Source of the DNA: Streptomyces coeruleorubidus | GTDB taxonomy: Bacteria; Actinomycetota; Actinomycetes; Streptomycetales; Streptomycetaceae | NCBI RefSeq assembly: GCF_008705135.1 | Contig: NZ_CP023694.1 | Coordinates: forward strand, 5,499,001-5,563,000 | Reading direction: 5' to 3' | Length of the DNA stretch: 64,000 nucleotides | In this document: positions 18,859 to 26,934 of the stretch, piece after piece | How the letters are laid out: each line of letters opens with the position of its first letter | Position numbering within the stretch: the first letter of the stretch is position 1 | The notes under the pieces: generated by a model | The model's input: only the letters and a program-made list of their open reading frames with translations | Told to the model about the DNA's origin: nothing | The model's database searches: none | Translations under genes and position numbers: made by a program

Positions 18859-21696
18859 TCACAACGCCCGTGCCGCGTACGCCCTGACATCCGCGTCGGA
18901 GTCCGACGTCGCCGTCGCGAGGGCCGCGCGGGCCTCCTCGGTGGCGCGGTGCCGGGTCAGTGCCAGGACGGCGGCCTTGCGGACATCGGCGTTGGCGTCC
19001 GCGAGGGCCTTGGCGAGGGCGGGGACGGCCACCTCGGGGTCGATGACGGACAGGGCCGTGGCGGCTCCGGCCCGCACCTGCCAGGCCTGCTCGGACAGGG
19101 CGGCCACGGCGCGCTCGGTGAGGGACGCAGGGCAGCCGGTGGTGCCCAGTGCTCCGTAGGCCGCCGCGCGTACCAGGGCGTCGGGGTCGTCGAGCAGGGC
19201 GGTGAGGGCCGCGGCGATCAGGTCGGCGCCAGGGTCGGAGTTCGGCGGAAGGTCATCCGCAAGCCGCTCCGCACCCACGGTGGCCAGCCCCTTGGCGATC
19301 GTCACCCGGACCTCGCGAGACGGGTCGGTGACCGCCGCCCGGGCCAGTTCGCCGGCGGCGTCGACCGACACAAGCGCGCGCACGGCCTCGATACGGACGG
19401 CTGTGTCGGAGTCGGCCAGGGCGTCCGCGAACAGGTCGACGTCGCCGAGGCGCAGGGCACGCAGGACGTCCAGCGCGGCGGTGCGGACGACCGGGTCGGG
19501 CTCGGCCAGGGCGGCGGCGAGGCCGTCGCGCAGCTCGGGCTCCGGCGGGAGTGTCTCGACGAGCTCGCGCAGTGAGGCGGCCGCGGTGGCACGGACCTCG
19601 GCGGCGGTGTCGCGCAGGGCGGCGGCGAGGGCGGAGCCGGTTCCCGGCGGCAGCGTCTCGGTGAGCACGGCGACCGCCTCCCGCCGGACCGCGGGCACGG
19701 GGTCGCTCAGGTACGGCTGCAGGGCGGCGAGTTCGGGCTCCTCATCGGCGAGCGCGACGAGTTCGAGCAGGCGGGCGGAGGACTGCTCCGGGGCGGGAGC
19801 GGAGGGCTCGTACCGCTCATCCGCAGTTCGCCCCTGCTCGGAGTCGTCCGCTCCGGCCCCGGCCGCCACCGGCGCCACAACCCGCGACCCCGCCGTCGCC
19901 ACGTCCTCGGCGTGGACCTCGCCGAGGGAACGGGACAGCCCGCCGACGGGCGTGAAGCCGTCGACCGGAACGAGATAGGGAGCCACGGGACGGGCCGTGA
20001 ACTCCATCGCACCAGAGGGGGACTTGTGCAGATCGAGATGGTGGAACCAGGACGCGTCGTCGCGCGCGGGATGGTCGAGACGGTCGTGGTAGAGGCCCCA
20101 GCGGGACTCCGTCCGGGCCAGGGAGGACCGCGCGGCCATCTCCGCGCAGTCGCGGATGAAGGTCACCTCCGCGCAGCGCATCAGCTCGTGCGCGGTGCGG
20201 GCGCCCATCGCGGCGATGTCGGCGCGCATCCGCTCGAACGCCTCCAGGGCCAGCGACAGGCGGGCACCGGACTTCGGCGGAGCCACGTAGTCGTTCACGA
20301 AGCGGCGCAGCTTGTACTCGACCTGGGGCTGCGGCGGGCCGTCGGGGTTGCGCAGCGGACGGTAGATCAACTCGTGCGCCTCCCGGAGCTGCTCACCGGG
20401 CAACTCCCCTTCGTACGCCGAGTACTGGGACGCGTCCGCGCCGGCCAGGTCGCCGAAGACGAACGCGCCGATCATGTAGTTGTGCGGGACGCAGGCCAGG
20501 TCGCCGGCCGCGTACAGGCGGGGGACGGTCGTGCGGGCATGGTCGTCCACTCGGACGCCGGAAGCGGAGTGGCCGCCGCACAGGCCGATCTCGGAGATGT
20601 GCATCTCGACGTCGTGGGTGCGGTAGTCGTGGCCGCGGCCGGAGTGGAAGGTGCCGCGGGTCGGGCGTTCGGTCGAGTGGAGGATCGTCTCCAGGGCGGA
20701 GACGGACTCCTCGGGGAGATGGCTCAGCTTCAGGTAGACCGGACCCCGGTCGGACGCCACCTCCGCCGCGAACTCGGCCATCATCTGGCCGGACCAGTAG
20801 TCGGAGTCGACGAAGCGTTCACCGTGCCGGTTGACCTGGTAACCGCCGAAGGGGTTGGCGACATAGGCGCAGGCCGGGCCGTTGTAGTCCTTGATCAGCG
20901 GGTTGATCTGGAAGCACTCGATGCCGGTGAGCTCGGCGCCCGCGTGGTAGGCCATGGCGTAGCCGTCGCCCGCGTTGGTGGGGTTCTCGTAGGTGCCGTA
21001 GAGGTAGCCGGAGGCGGGCAGGCCGAGGCGGCCGCAGGCGCCCGTCGCGAGGATCACCGCACCGGCGCGGACCTGGACGAACCGCCCTGTGCGCGTGTTG
21101 AAGCCGGCCGCCCCCACGGCCCGGCCCCCGGACCTGAGCACGCGCACCGGCATCACCCGGTTCTCGATGCGGATCCTCTCCCGCATCTCGCGCCGCCGCA
21201 GTTGCCGGTAGAGGACCTTCTTGACGTCCTTGCCCTCCGGCATCGGCAGGACGTAGGAGCCGGAGCGGTGGACCTGGCGGACCGCGTAGTCACCGTGCTC
21301 GTCCTTCTCGAACTTCACGCCGTACGACTCGAGCCGCTGCACCATGGCGAAGCCGCGGGTGGCGGTCTGGCGGACGGTGGACTGGTCGACGATGCCGTCG
21401 TTGGCGCGGGTGATCTCGGCGACGTAGTCGTCGGGTTCGGCGCGGCCCGGGATGACCGCGTTGTTGACGCCGTCCATGCCCATGGCGAGCGCGCCGGAGT
21501 GGCGGACGTGGGCTTTCTCCAGGAGCAGCACGTTCGCGCCGTGCTCGGCGGCGGTCAGGGCCGCCATGGTGCCGGCGGTGCCGCCGCCGATGACGAGGAC
21601 GTCGCAGGTCAGTTCCTCGGCGTCGGTGAGGGACGGGACGGCCAGGGGGGTGTCCGCAGGGCGGTTCACGGAGGTGGTCACCGGGGTGCCTTTCAC
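18859..21696 (-). CDS. Adenylylsulfate-reductase-like FAD flavoprotein fused to HEAT repeats
   Basis: 945 aa. Residues about 25-560 are a fumarate-reductase/AprA-type flavoprotein: dinucleotide-binding VIGGGTAGTMAAL near residue 35, HSGALAMGM, the FAD segment AVILATGACG, then AYHAGAELTGIECFQINPLI and a second FAD motif LYAAGDLACVPHNY. The pattern is closer, from memory, to AprA than to succinate dehydrogenases. From about residue 635 to the end come roughly nine alanine-rich HEAT repeats (units such as DPVVRTAALDVLRAL), which AprA lacks. The GTG start overlaps the upstream ATPase stop (GTGA). Last gene of a six-gene operon with a ferredoxin and an ABC importer. The reaction and substrate are unknown; reduction or oxidation of an imported organosulfur compound is only an inference. 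Confidence 0.8.
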   Translation of the reverse strand: MKGTPVTTSVNRPADTPLAVPSLTDAEELTCDVLVIGGGTAGTMAALTAAEHGANVLLLEKAHVRHSGALAMGMDGVNNAVIPGRAEPDDYVAEITRANDGIVDQSTVRQTATRGFAMVQRLESYGVKFEKDEHGDYAVRQVHRSGSYVLPMPEGKDVKKVLYRQLRRREMRERIRIENRVMPVRVLRSGGRAVGAAGFNTRTGRFVQVRAGAVILATGACGRLGLPASGYLYGTYENPTNAGDGYAMAYHAGAELTGIECFQINPLIKDYNGPACAYVANPFGGYQVNRHGERFVDSDYWSGQMMAEFAAEVASDRGPVYLKLSHLPEESVSALETILHSTERPTRGTFHSGRGHDYRTHDVEMHISEIGLCGGHSASGVRVDDHARTTVPRLYAAGDLACVPHNYMIGAFVFGDLAGADASQYSAYEGELPGEQLREAHELIYRPLRNPDGPPQPQVEYKLRRFVNDYVAPPKSGARLSLALEAFERMRADIAAMGARTAHELMRCAEVTFIRDCAEMAARSSLARTESRWGLYHDRLDHPARDDASWFHHLDLHKSPSGAMEFTARPVAPYLVPVDGFTPVGGLSRSLGEVHAEDVATAGSRVVAPVAAGAGADDSEQGRTADERYEPSAPAPEQSSARLLELVALADEEPELAALQPYLSDPVPAVRREAVAVLTETLPPGTGSALAAALRDTAAEVRATAAASLRELVETLPPEPELRDGLAAALAEPDPVVRTAALDVLRALRLGDVDLFADALADSDTAVRIEAVRALVSVDAAGELARAAVTDPSREVRVTIAKGLATVGAERLADDLPPNSDPGADLIAAALTALLDDPDALVRAAAYGALGTTGCPASLTERAVAALSEQAWQVRAGAATALSVIDPEVAVPALAKALADANADVRKAAVLALTRHRATEEARAALATATSDSDADVRAYAARAL

Positions 21697-22490
21697 GTAC
21701 CGAGCGAGGTGAGGACGTCGCGCCGCAGGGCCAGGCGCGCAGGGTCGTCGTGCGCGCCCCGGTCGCGCGGGCGGGGCACGTCCCGTACGGCGACGAGGCC
21801 GCCCGCGCCGAGCAGGGCGACGCGGTCGCCGAGGAAGAGCGCCTCGTCCACGTCGTGGGTGACGAAGACGACGGTCGCGCCGGTGCCGTGCAGCACCTCG
21901 ACCAGCAGTCCCTGCATGCCCGCGCGGGTCTGCGCGTCGAGCGCGCCGAACGGCTCGTCCATCAGGACGGCGCGGGGGCCTGCGGCCAGGGCGCGGGCCA
22001 GCTGGACGCGCTGGCGCTGGCCGCCGGAGACCCGGTGCGGCAACTGCCGTGCCTGCGTGCCGAGTCCGACCCGCTCCAGCCAGGCCTGGGCCTGTTCCCG
22101 GCGCTCGGCGCGGGGCACGCCGCGGATGGCGAGGGGGAGTTCGACGTTGGCGCGCAGGGTGCGCCAGGGGAGCAGGGCGTCCTCCTGGAAGACCAGGGCG
22201 CGGTCGGCCGAGGGACCGGTCAGCGGGCTCCCGTCCTGGGTGATCTCCCCGGCGAGCAGCGGCAGCAGGCCGGCCAGGGTGCGCAGGAGGGTCGACTTGC
22301 CGCAGCCGGAGGGGCCGACGACCGTGAGGATCTCGCCGGGGGCGATGTCCAGGTCGACGCCGTCCAGGGCGGGCGCGCCGGGGCGGCCGAGGGAGGCGCC
22401 GGACAGGGCGAGCCGGGTGCCGTGGACCGCGCCGCCCGCGGCGATGGCGTCGGGCGAGGTGCTCAGGACGGTCTCAGACGAGGTGCTCAT
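21693..22490 (-). CDS. ABC importer ATPase, nitrate/sulfonate/taurine type
   Basis: 265 aa SsuB/TauB-like ATP-binding subunit. Walker A is GPSGCGKST, the Q-loop VFQEDALLPW, the signature VSGGQRQR, Walker B AVLMDEPFGALD, and the switch histidine lies in VTHDVDEA. It powers the permease encoded immediately upstream, overlapping its 3' end by 17 bp; its own stop overlaps the flavoprotein start. About 25 residues precede the ABC domain. Substrate specificity cannot be read from this subunit. Confidence 0.9.
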   Translation of the reverse strand: MSTSSETVLSTSPDAIAAGGAVHGTRLALSGASLGRPGAPALDGVDLDIAPGEILTVVGPSGCGKSTLLRTLAGLLPLLAGEITQDGSPLTGPSADRALVFQEDALLPWRTLRANVELPLAIRGVPRAERREQAQAWLERVGLGTQARQLPHRVSGGQRQRVQLARALAAGPRAVLMDEPFGALDAQTRAGMQGLLVEVLHGTGATVVFVTHDVDEALFLGDRVALLGAGGLVAVRDVPRPRDRGAHDDPARLALRRDVLTSLGT

Positions 22491-23352
22491 CGCGTGCCTC
22501 CTCGGATGCGGGACCGCCGGGTACGGCGGCGGGGGCGGTCGGCGCGGGCTTCACGGACCGGGCGGGCCCGGGCGGCCGGGCGCCCGGGGCGTACGCGGTG
22601 CGGGGCAGCCAGCGGGTGAGGCGGCGGCCCAGCAGTTCCACGGCCGTGGAGGTGACCCAGCCGAGCACGCCGATGGTGACCATGCCGACGAACACCCCCG
22701 GGTAGTCGACGACGGTGTAGTCCTGCCAGGTCCGGTAGCCGACCCCGTACTGGCCGGAGATCATCTCGGCGGAGATCACACAGATCCACGACACGCCGAT
22801 GCCGACGGACAGGCCGCCGAACACGCCGGGCAGCGCGCCCGGCAGGACGACGGAGCCGAGGATCCGCCATCGGCCGCCGCCCATGGTGCGCACCGCCTCC
22901 TCCCACATGGGGGTCAGGGCGCGCACCGCGTGCCGGGTGGAGACCAGGACCGGGAAGAAGGCGGCGGTGCAGGTGATGAAGACGATGCCCTGTTCGTTGG
23001 ACGGGAAGAGCAGGATCGCGACGGGGACGAGCGCGATGGCCGGGACCGGGCGGATCACCTCCAGCACCGGGCCGAGCAGGTCCTCGGCGAGACGCGAGCG
23101 GGCCACGAGCACGCCCGTGGCCACGCCCAGGACGGCGGCCAGCAGGAATCCGGTGAGGATCCGGATGAGGCTGTCGGTGAGGTCCGTCCAGTAGTCCGGC
23201 CCGGACAGCCGGGCGGCGAAGGCCCGGGCCACCTCGGTGACCGTCGGGAACTGCGAGAAGCGCAGCCACAGGTCGACATTCAGGCTGGTCAGTGCCTGCC
23301 ACAGGGCGAGGGCGGCGGCCAGCGAGATCACCCGGAGCACATACCGCTTCAC
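22474..23352 (-). CDS. ABC importer permease, nitrate/sulfonate/taurine type
   Basis: 292 aa inner-membrane subunit with about six hydrophobic helices and the cytoplasmic coupling loop EEAVRTMGGGRWRILGSVVLPGALP written as EEAVRTMGGG followed by VLPGALP near residues 175-200. The GTG at 23352 overlaps the stop of the binding-protein gene (GTGA); the frame is open for 40 more codons upstream but that part is arginine-rich shadow sequence. The last 40 residues are proline/alanine-rich and cytoplasmic. Confidence 0.88.
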   Translation of the reverse strand: MKRYVLRVISLAAALALWQALTSLNVDLWLRFSQFPTVTEVARAFAARLSGPDYWTDLTDSLIRILTGFLLAAVLGVATGVLVARSRLAEDLLGPVLEVIRPVPAIALVPVAILLFPSNEQGIVFITCTAAFFPVLVSTRHAVRALTPMWEEAVRTMGGGRWRILGSVVLPGALPGVFGGLSVGIGVSWICVISAEMISGQYGVGYRTWQDYTVVDYPGVFVGMVTIGVLGWVTSTAVELLGRRLTRWLPRTAYAPGARPPGPARSVKPAPTAPAAVPGGPASEEARDEHLV

Positions 23353-24710
23353 GAGGCCCGCTCCAGAGCGTCGGCGTAGGAGACGACACGCGCCCCGCCG
23401 TGCCCGGCGACGTACGCCTGCGCGGTGTCGGGGGCGACGAAGGGCAGCAGTTTGCCGCCGTCGGCCACCCACACGGCCTTGTCGGCGAACCAGAGGGTGC
23501 CGGTGGTGGTGTCGGGGACGTAGGCGGCCCGGAGACCGTCGCGGTGCCCGGCGACGTAACGCAGCAGTTCGGAGGGGGATGTGAAGGTGACGGTCTTCGA
23601 GGCGCCCTTGGGCCAGGCCTCGCTCGCGGCCGGTGCCGGCTTCGTGGCGAGACGCTCGGCGTACGCCTTCGCTCCGAGGGCCTTCTTCACGTACTGGTCG
23701 TCGACGAAGGAGTCCACGTCCACGTCGCCGGTGAGTTTCGCCGACTTGAGGACCGAGACGTCCTGCTTCAGCGCGGAGACGAGCTGCGGCTTGATCGCCG
23801 GGTCGAAGGTGGCGATGCCGTGAGCGCCGTTGTAGAGGTAGACGACCTCGGCGGGCAGGCCGGTCGCCTTCGCGACCTTCTCGGCTGCGTCCACCGGGTG
23901 CTCGTTCAGGTAGTCGGTCGCCTCCGCCTGGGCCTTCAGGAACGCCTGCAGCACGGCCGGGCGTTCCTGCGCGAAGTCCTCGCGGGCGGTGACGCCGTGG
24001 AAGGTAGGCAGGTTCAGCCGGGCGCCGTCGTAGATCGCCTTCGCCTTGCCCTGGTAGGCGAGCAGGCCGGGCCAGGCGACGAACTGCGACAGCGCGTCCG
24101 TGCTGCCCGCCGCCAGGGCGGACGCGCCGACCGAAGGCTGCTGGTTGAGCTTCTCGATGCCGCTGTCCGGGTCGATGCCGGCACGCTGGAGAGCCCGTAC
24201 GAGGGTGCCGTCGGCGGCCGAGCCGACGCTCGTGGAGACCTTCTGGCCCTTCAGGTCCTTCAGCGAGCCCAGCTTCGAACCGGGCGCGGTGACGATGGTG
24301 TTGAGGCCACCGCGCAGGTTGTAGCCGGTGACCGAGACCAGCCGGGTCGGGCTGTTCAGCTGCTTGCCGCGGGCGGCGTTGATGAGCAGCGGGAAGTCGC
24401 CCATCGAGCCGATGTCGATCTTCCCCGCGGTCATCTGGGCGGTGATGGGCGCGCCGGTGGCGTAGTCCTGCCAGTCCACCTTGTAGCGGACGCCGTCGTG
24501 CAGGGCGTTGAGCTGCTTCTCGAAGGAGCCGAGGGAGCGGAGGAGGGTGCCCGCCGTGACGGTGTTGATCGTCCGGGACTGGTAGCCGACGGTGACGGTG
24601 ACCGTGGAGCCGCTGCCGGCCTCGGCGTCACCGCCGCAGGCGCTCAGCGGGAGCAGGAGGACGATCGCGGAGACGGCGACCGCTGTGCGTTTCAGGGAGG
24701 TTCGGGACAT
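23349..24710 (-). CDS. ABC substrate-binding lipoprotein with NosL-like C-terminal domain
   Basis: 453 aa. The signal sequence ends in a lipobox LSAC at residues 22-25, so the mature protein is a membrane-anchored lipoprotein. Residues about 40-350 are an SsuA/NMT1-type binding fold (VTVGYQSRTINTVTAGTLL; PTRLVSVTGYN; GVTAREDFAQERP). Residues about 360-450 do not belong to that fold. Segments ELLRYVAGHR, WFADKAVWVADGG, LLPFVAPDTAQAYVAGHGG and VVSYADALE follow the order of a NosL domain, though the N-terminal CGM copper motif of NosL is absent. It starts 15 bp after the ferredoxin gene. Such a fusion suggests metal or redox dependence of capture, but that is inference. Confidence 0.8.
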   Translation of the reverse strand: MSRTSLKRTAVAVSAIVLLLPLSACGGDAEAGSGSTVTVTVGYQSRTINTVTAGTLLRSLGSFEKQLNALHDGVRYKVDWQDYATGAPITAQMTAGKIDIGSMGDFPLLINAARGKQLNSPTRLVSVTGYNLRGGLNTIVTAPGSKLGSLKDLKGQKVSTSVGSAADGTLVRALQRAGIDPDSGIEKLNQQPSVGASALAAGSTDALSQFVAWPGLLAYQGKAKAIYDGARLNLPTFHGVTAREDFAQERPAVLQAFLKAQAEATDYLNEHPVDAAEKVAKATGLPAEVVYLYNGAHGIATFDPAIKPQLVSALKQDVSVLKSAKLTGDVDVDSFVDDQYVKKALGAKAYAERLATKPAPAASEAWPKGASKTVTFTSPSELLRYVAGHRDGLRAAYVPDTTTGTLWFADKAVWVADGGKLLPFVAPDTAQAYVAGHGGARVVSYADALERAS

Positions 24711-24725
24711 GGGAGTTCGGGCCTC

Positions 24726-24953
24726 TCACCGGAGCAGATAGGGCATGTTGACCGTGACGGCTCCGGTGGGGCAGCGGGCCGCGCACGGGCCGCAGTACCA
24801 GCACTCGTCGACATGCATGTAGGCCTTGCCGTTCCGCTCGTCGATGGCGAGGGAGTCCAGCGGGCACATGTCCACGCAGAGCGTGCAGCCGTCGATGCAC
24901 TTCGACTCGTCGATGGTCACGGGCACGTCGGCCCGCTGGGGCGCCAAGGTCAT
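24726..24953 (-). CDS. Small AprB-like two-cluster ferredoxin
   Basis: 75 aa. Two complete [4Fe-4S] motifs, CIDGCTLCVDMCP near residue 19 and CWYCGPCAARCP near residue 51, sit in an AprB-like arrangement without the long tail of dissimilatory AprB. It is the likely electron donor or acceptor of the AprA-like flavoprotein at the operon's end. The ATG at 24953 lies 33 bp after the GntR stop, and the gene ends 15 bp before the binding-protein start. Confidence 0.88.
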   Translation of the reverse strand: MTLAPQRADVPVTIDESKCIDGCTLCVDMCPLDSLAIDERNGKAYMHVDECWYCGPCAARCPTGAVTVNMPYLLR

Positions 24954-24986
24954 GGCTGTCTCCAGGAATCTGCGCGAGCGGGTTGG

Positions 24987-25775
24987 TTACTGGGACCGGT
25001 GCAGCAGGCCGCTCATGGTGATGCGGTCGCCGCGGAAGCGGATGAACTCCAGGTCGACCGGCCGGCCGTCCGCGAGGTGGGTGAGGCGTTCCAGCATGAG
25101 GACGGCGGCGCCGCGCGGGGCCTCGAGCACGGTTGCCGAGTGGGGATCCGCGCTGACCGCTTCCAGGGTGATCTCGGCGTGGCCGAGGGCTTGTCCGGTG
25201 ACGGCTTCCAGAAGGCGGAAGACGTCGGTGTTCTCCAGGTCGGCGCCGAGCAGTCCGGTGCCGATGTCGAGGGGGATGTAGGTGAGGTCGAGGGACAGGG
25301 GCAGGCCGTTGAGGCGGCGCAGGCGCTCGATGCAGAGGACGTCGGTGCCGGGCGCGAGGTGAAGACGTTCGGCGACCGGCGCGGGTGCCGGGGCGGGGCC
25401 CATCGTGCGGACCTCGTTGGTGACCCGGCCGTGTTCGCGGAGGGTCTCCGCGAGGCCCATCAGGCGGTCGAGGCCGTGGGGGTACTTGTGGGCCACGACC
25501 ACGGTTCCGACGCCGGGCTGGCGCTCCACCAGGCCCTCGGCCCGCAGCAGGTCGAGAGCCTCGCGGACCGTGTTGCGGCTGGTGCCGTAGTCGGCGGCGA
25601 GGGTCGACTCGTGAGGGAGCGTGCCCTCGGGGAAGGCCCCGGCGAGCAACTGCCGGCGGAGCAGGTCGGCCAGTTGCCGGGCCCGGTCGGCGCGCAGCCG
25701 GCGCCGCGCGCGGTGGGCGGCGACGGTGGTCGCGGCTCCCTGTCCGGCGTGGTCTCGGATGCGGTCACTGGGCAT
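24987..25775 (-). CDS. GntR-family transcriptional regulator with UTRA domain
   Basis: 262 aa. The N-terminal winged helix (about residues 30-95) has the family line ADYGTSRNTVREALDLLRAEG followed by VERQPGVGTVV; here read as TSRNTVREALDLLRAEGLVE. The C-terminal 150 residues form a UTRA ligand-binding domain. Two starts are possible: ATG 25787 or ATG 25775. I prefer 25775 because a -10-like TATGGT ends 7 nt before it, suggesting a leaderless mRNA, while 25787 lies inside that hexamer. It heads the operon, so it probably senses the imported substrate and controls its own promoter through the palindrome at 25789-25801. Confidence 0.88.
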   Translation of the reverse strand: MPSDRIRDHAGQGAATTVAAHRARRRLRADRARQLADLLRRQLLAGAFPEGTLPHESTLAADYGTSRNTVREALDLLRAEGLVERQPGVGTVVVAHKYPHGLDRLMGLAETLREHGRVTNEVRTMGPAPAPAPVAERLHLAPGTDVLCIERLRRLNGLPLSLDLTYIPLDIGTGLLGADLENTDVFRLLEAVTGQALGHAEITLEAVSADPHSATVLEAPRGAAVLMLERLTHLADGRPVDLEFIRFRGDRITMSGLLHRSQ

Positions 25776-25788
25776 GGCTCGGACCATA

Positions 25789-25801
25789 CCTATCCGATAG
25801 G
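25789..25801. promoter_or_regulatory. Palindromic operator for the GntR/AprA-like operon
   Basis: CCTATCCGATAGG is a perfect inverted repeat of two 6-bp arms around one base, 13 bp upstream of the preferred gntR start and just upstream of a -10-like TATGGT on the minus strand. GntR regulators commonly bind short palindromes of this size within their own promoter. The flanking bases are AT-rich compared with the surroundings, as expected of a promoter. Confidence 0.65.
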
Positions 25802-25883
25802 AAAAGTGGTGTTGCGGGAATGTTGCGCCATCGGGAGTGTGACCGGTTCGGTCGGTGAGCTGGGCTTTCGGCGGATCGGTGAT

Positions 25884-25980
25884 GAGATCCGCCACCGACC
25901 GCCGGTCCGGTACGGCTGTGTCAGAGATCCGCCACCGACCGCCGGTCCGGTACGGCTGTGTCAGAGATCCGCCACCGGCA
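25884..25980. repeat. 40-bp tandem repeat, two perfect copies plus a decayed third
   Basis: The unit starts GAGATCCGCCACCGACCGCC and ends GGTACGGCTGTGTCA. Copy 1 is 25884-25923 and copy 2 is 25924-25963, identical at all 40 positions. Copy 3 starts at 25964, keeps 14 bases and then diverges up to the M56 stop. Upstream, 25870-25877 (GGCGGATC) pairs perfectly with 25886-25893, forming a hairpin. The block fills the space between the M56 stop and the GntR promoter and may act as terminator structure. Confidence 0.9.
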
Positions 25981-25995
25981 ACCGGTGCCGTCCGG

Positions 25996-26934
25996 CTACG
26001 ACAGGGCAGTCAGACCCGGCGCGAACACGATCAGCAGGGGCAGCAGCGGTACGAGTGCGGCCGTGGTGGTCGTCAGGGCCCGGTGCCGGCGGCCGAGCCG
26101 GGGCGGCGGTTCCAGGAGCCGGTCGACCCGCTCGCCCAGCAGGCGGTGGCTGGAGGCGCAGGACAGGACGCCGCGGTGCTGGTTGAGCTCGATCAGGGCC
26201 AGGGCCGTGGTCAGGTGGCCGCAGCGGCGGGACGCCGTGTCGTCGGCGGCCAGTTCGACCAGGCGGTGCGTCTGGTCGCAGAAGTGGGCGAACAGCGGGA
26301 CGCGGGGGAAACCGGTGGCCAGGGCGGTGGACAGGTGCAGCAGCCAGTCGTGGCGGGCGCGGGCGTGGCCGCGCTCGTGGGTGAGGACGGCGTCGAGCTG
26401 GTGGTCCGTGAGGCGGTGCAGGGCGCCCGTGGTGACGATCAGCTGGGGCGGACTGCCGGGCATCCACCAGGCGTCGGGGTATTCGTCCTCCAGGACCAGG
26501 AGGGGGCCGCGGGCGGCGGGCAGTCCGGCGGGCAGGTCGGGGGCGCGTTCGCGGAGGTGGGCACGGGCCTGGGCGCGGCGCCGGCGCGCCTCGACGAGTT
26601 CACGCGCGAGCATCGCGGTCGTCCAGGCGGCACCGCAGGCCAGCAGCAGGGTGAGGGCGGCCGCCCCGGGCGGGGCGGTGGACAGGTCGTACGCCGCCGT
26701 CACCGCGGGCGGCGCCGGGGCGAAGAGCTGGGCGCGGACGGTGCCGAAGACGGCGGCGGCGCCCAGGGCGAGTGCCGTCACGCAGCACAGCAGGACGGTG
26801 GCGACCAGGCACTGCCACACCCACAGCGCGACCACCGGTTCCCGCTCGGGCCAGTCGGCCCGGGTCAGCGCACGGGGAACGGGTACGGCGGCCGTCACGG
26901 CGACAACGCTCAGCAGGAGCAGGCAGACAGTCAT
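25996..26934 (-). CDS. M56-family membrane metallopeptidase
   Basis: 312 aa. Helices are visible near the N-terminus (two before residue 65, another around 95-115) and at the extreme C-terminus. The zinc motif HERGH is in LTHERGHARARHDWLLH near residue 205, with a downstream glutamate in ELAADD. M56 proteins include BlaR1/MecR1 sensors, but this one has no penicillin-binding sensor domain. The usual adjacent BlaI/MecI-type repressor gene is missing. The start at 26934 begins directly with a hydrophobic helix; the open frame extends 47 codons upstream without conserved features. Confidence 0.85.
   Translation of the reverse strand: MTVCLLLLSVVAVTAAVPVPRALTRADWPEREPVVALWVWQCLVATVLLCCVTALALGAAAVFGTVRAQLFAPAPPAVTAAYDLSTAPPGAAALTLLLACGAAWTTAMLARELVEARRRRAQARAHLRERAPDLPAGLPAARGPLLVLEDEYPDAWWMPGSPPQLIVTTGALHRLTDHQLDAVLTHERGHARARHDWLLHLSTALATGFPRVPLFAHFCDQTHRLVELAADDTASRRCGHLTTALALIELNQHRGVLSCASSHRLLGERVDRLLEPPPRLGRRHRALTTTTAALVPLLPLLIVFAPGLTALS

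Noticed and set aside
19912..23379. A 1155-codon open frame on the plus strand
   Set aside because: It is antisense to the flavoprotein, ATPase and permease genes, has a composition dominated by G, A, R, V, D and H with no domain, and reflects the lack of stop codons in GC-rich DNA. The minus-strand genes have clear family motifs.
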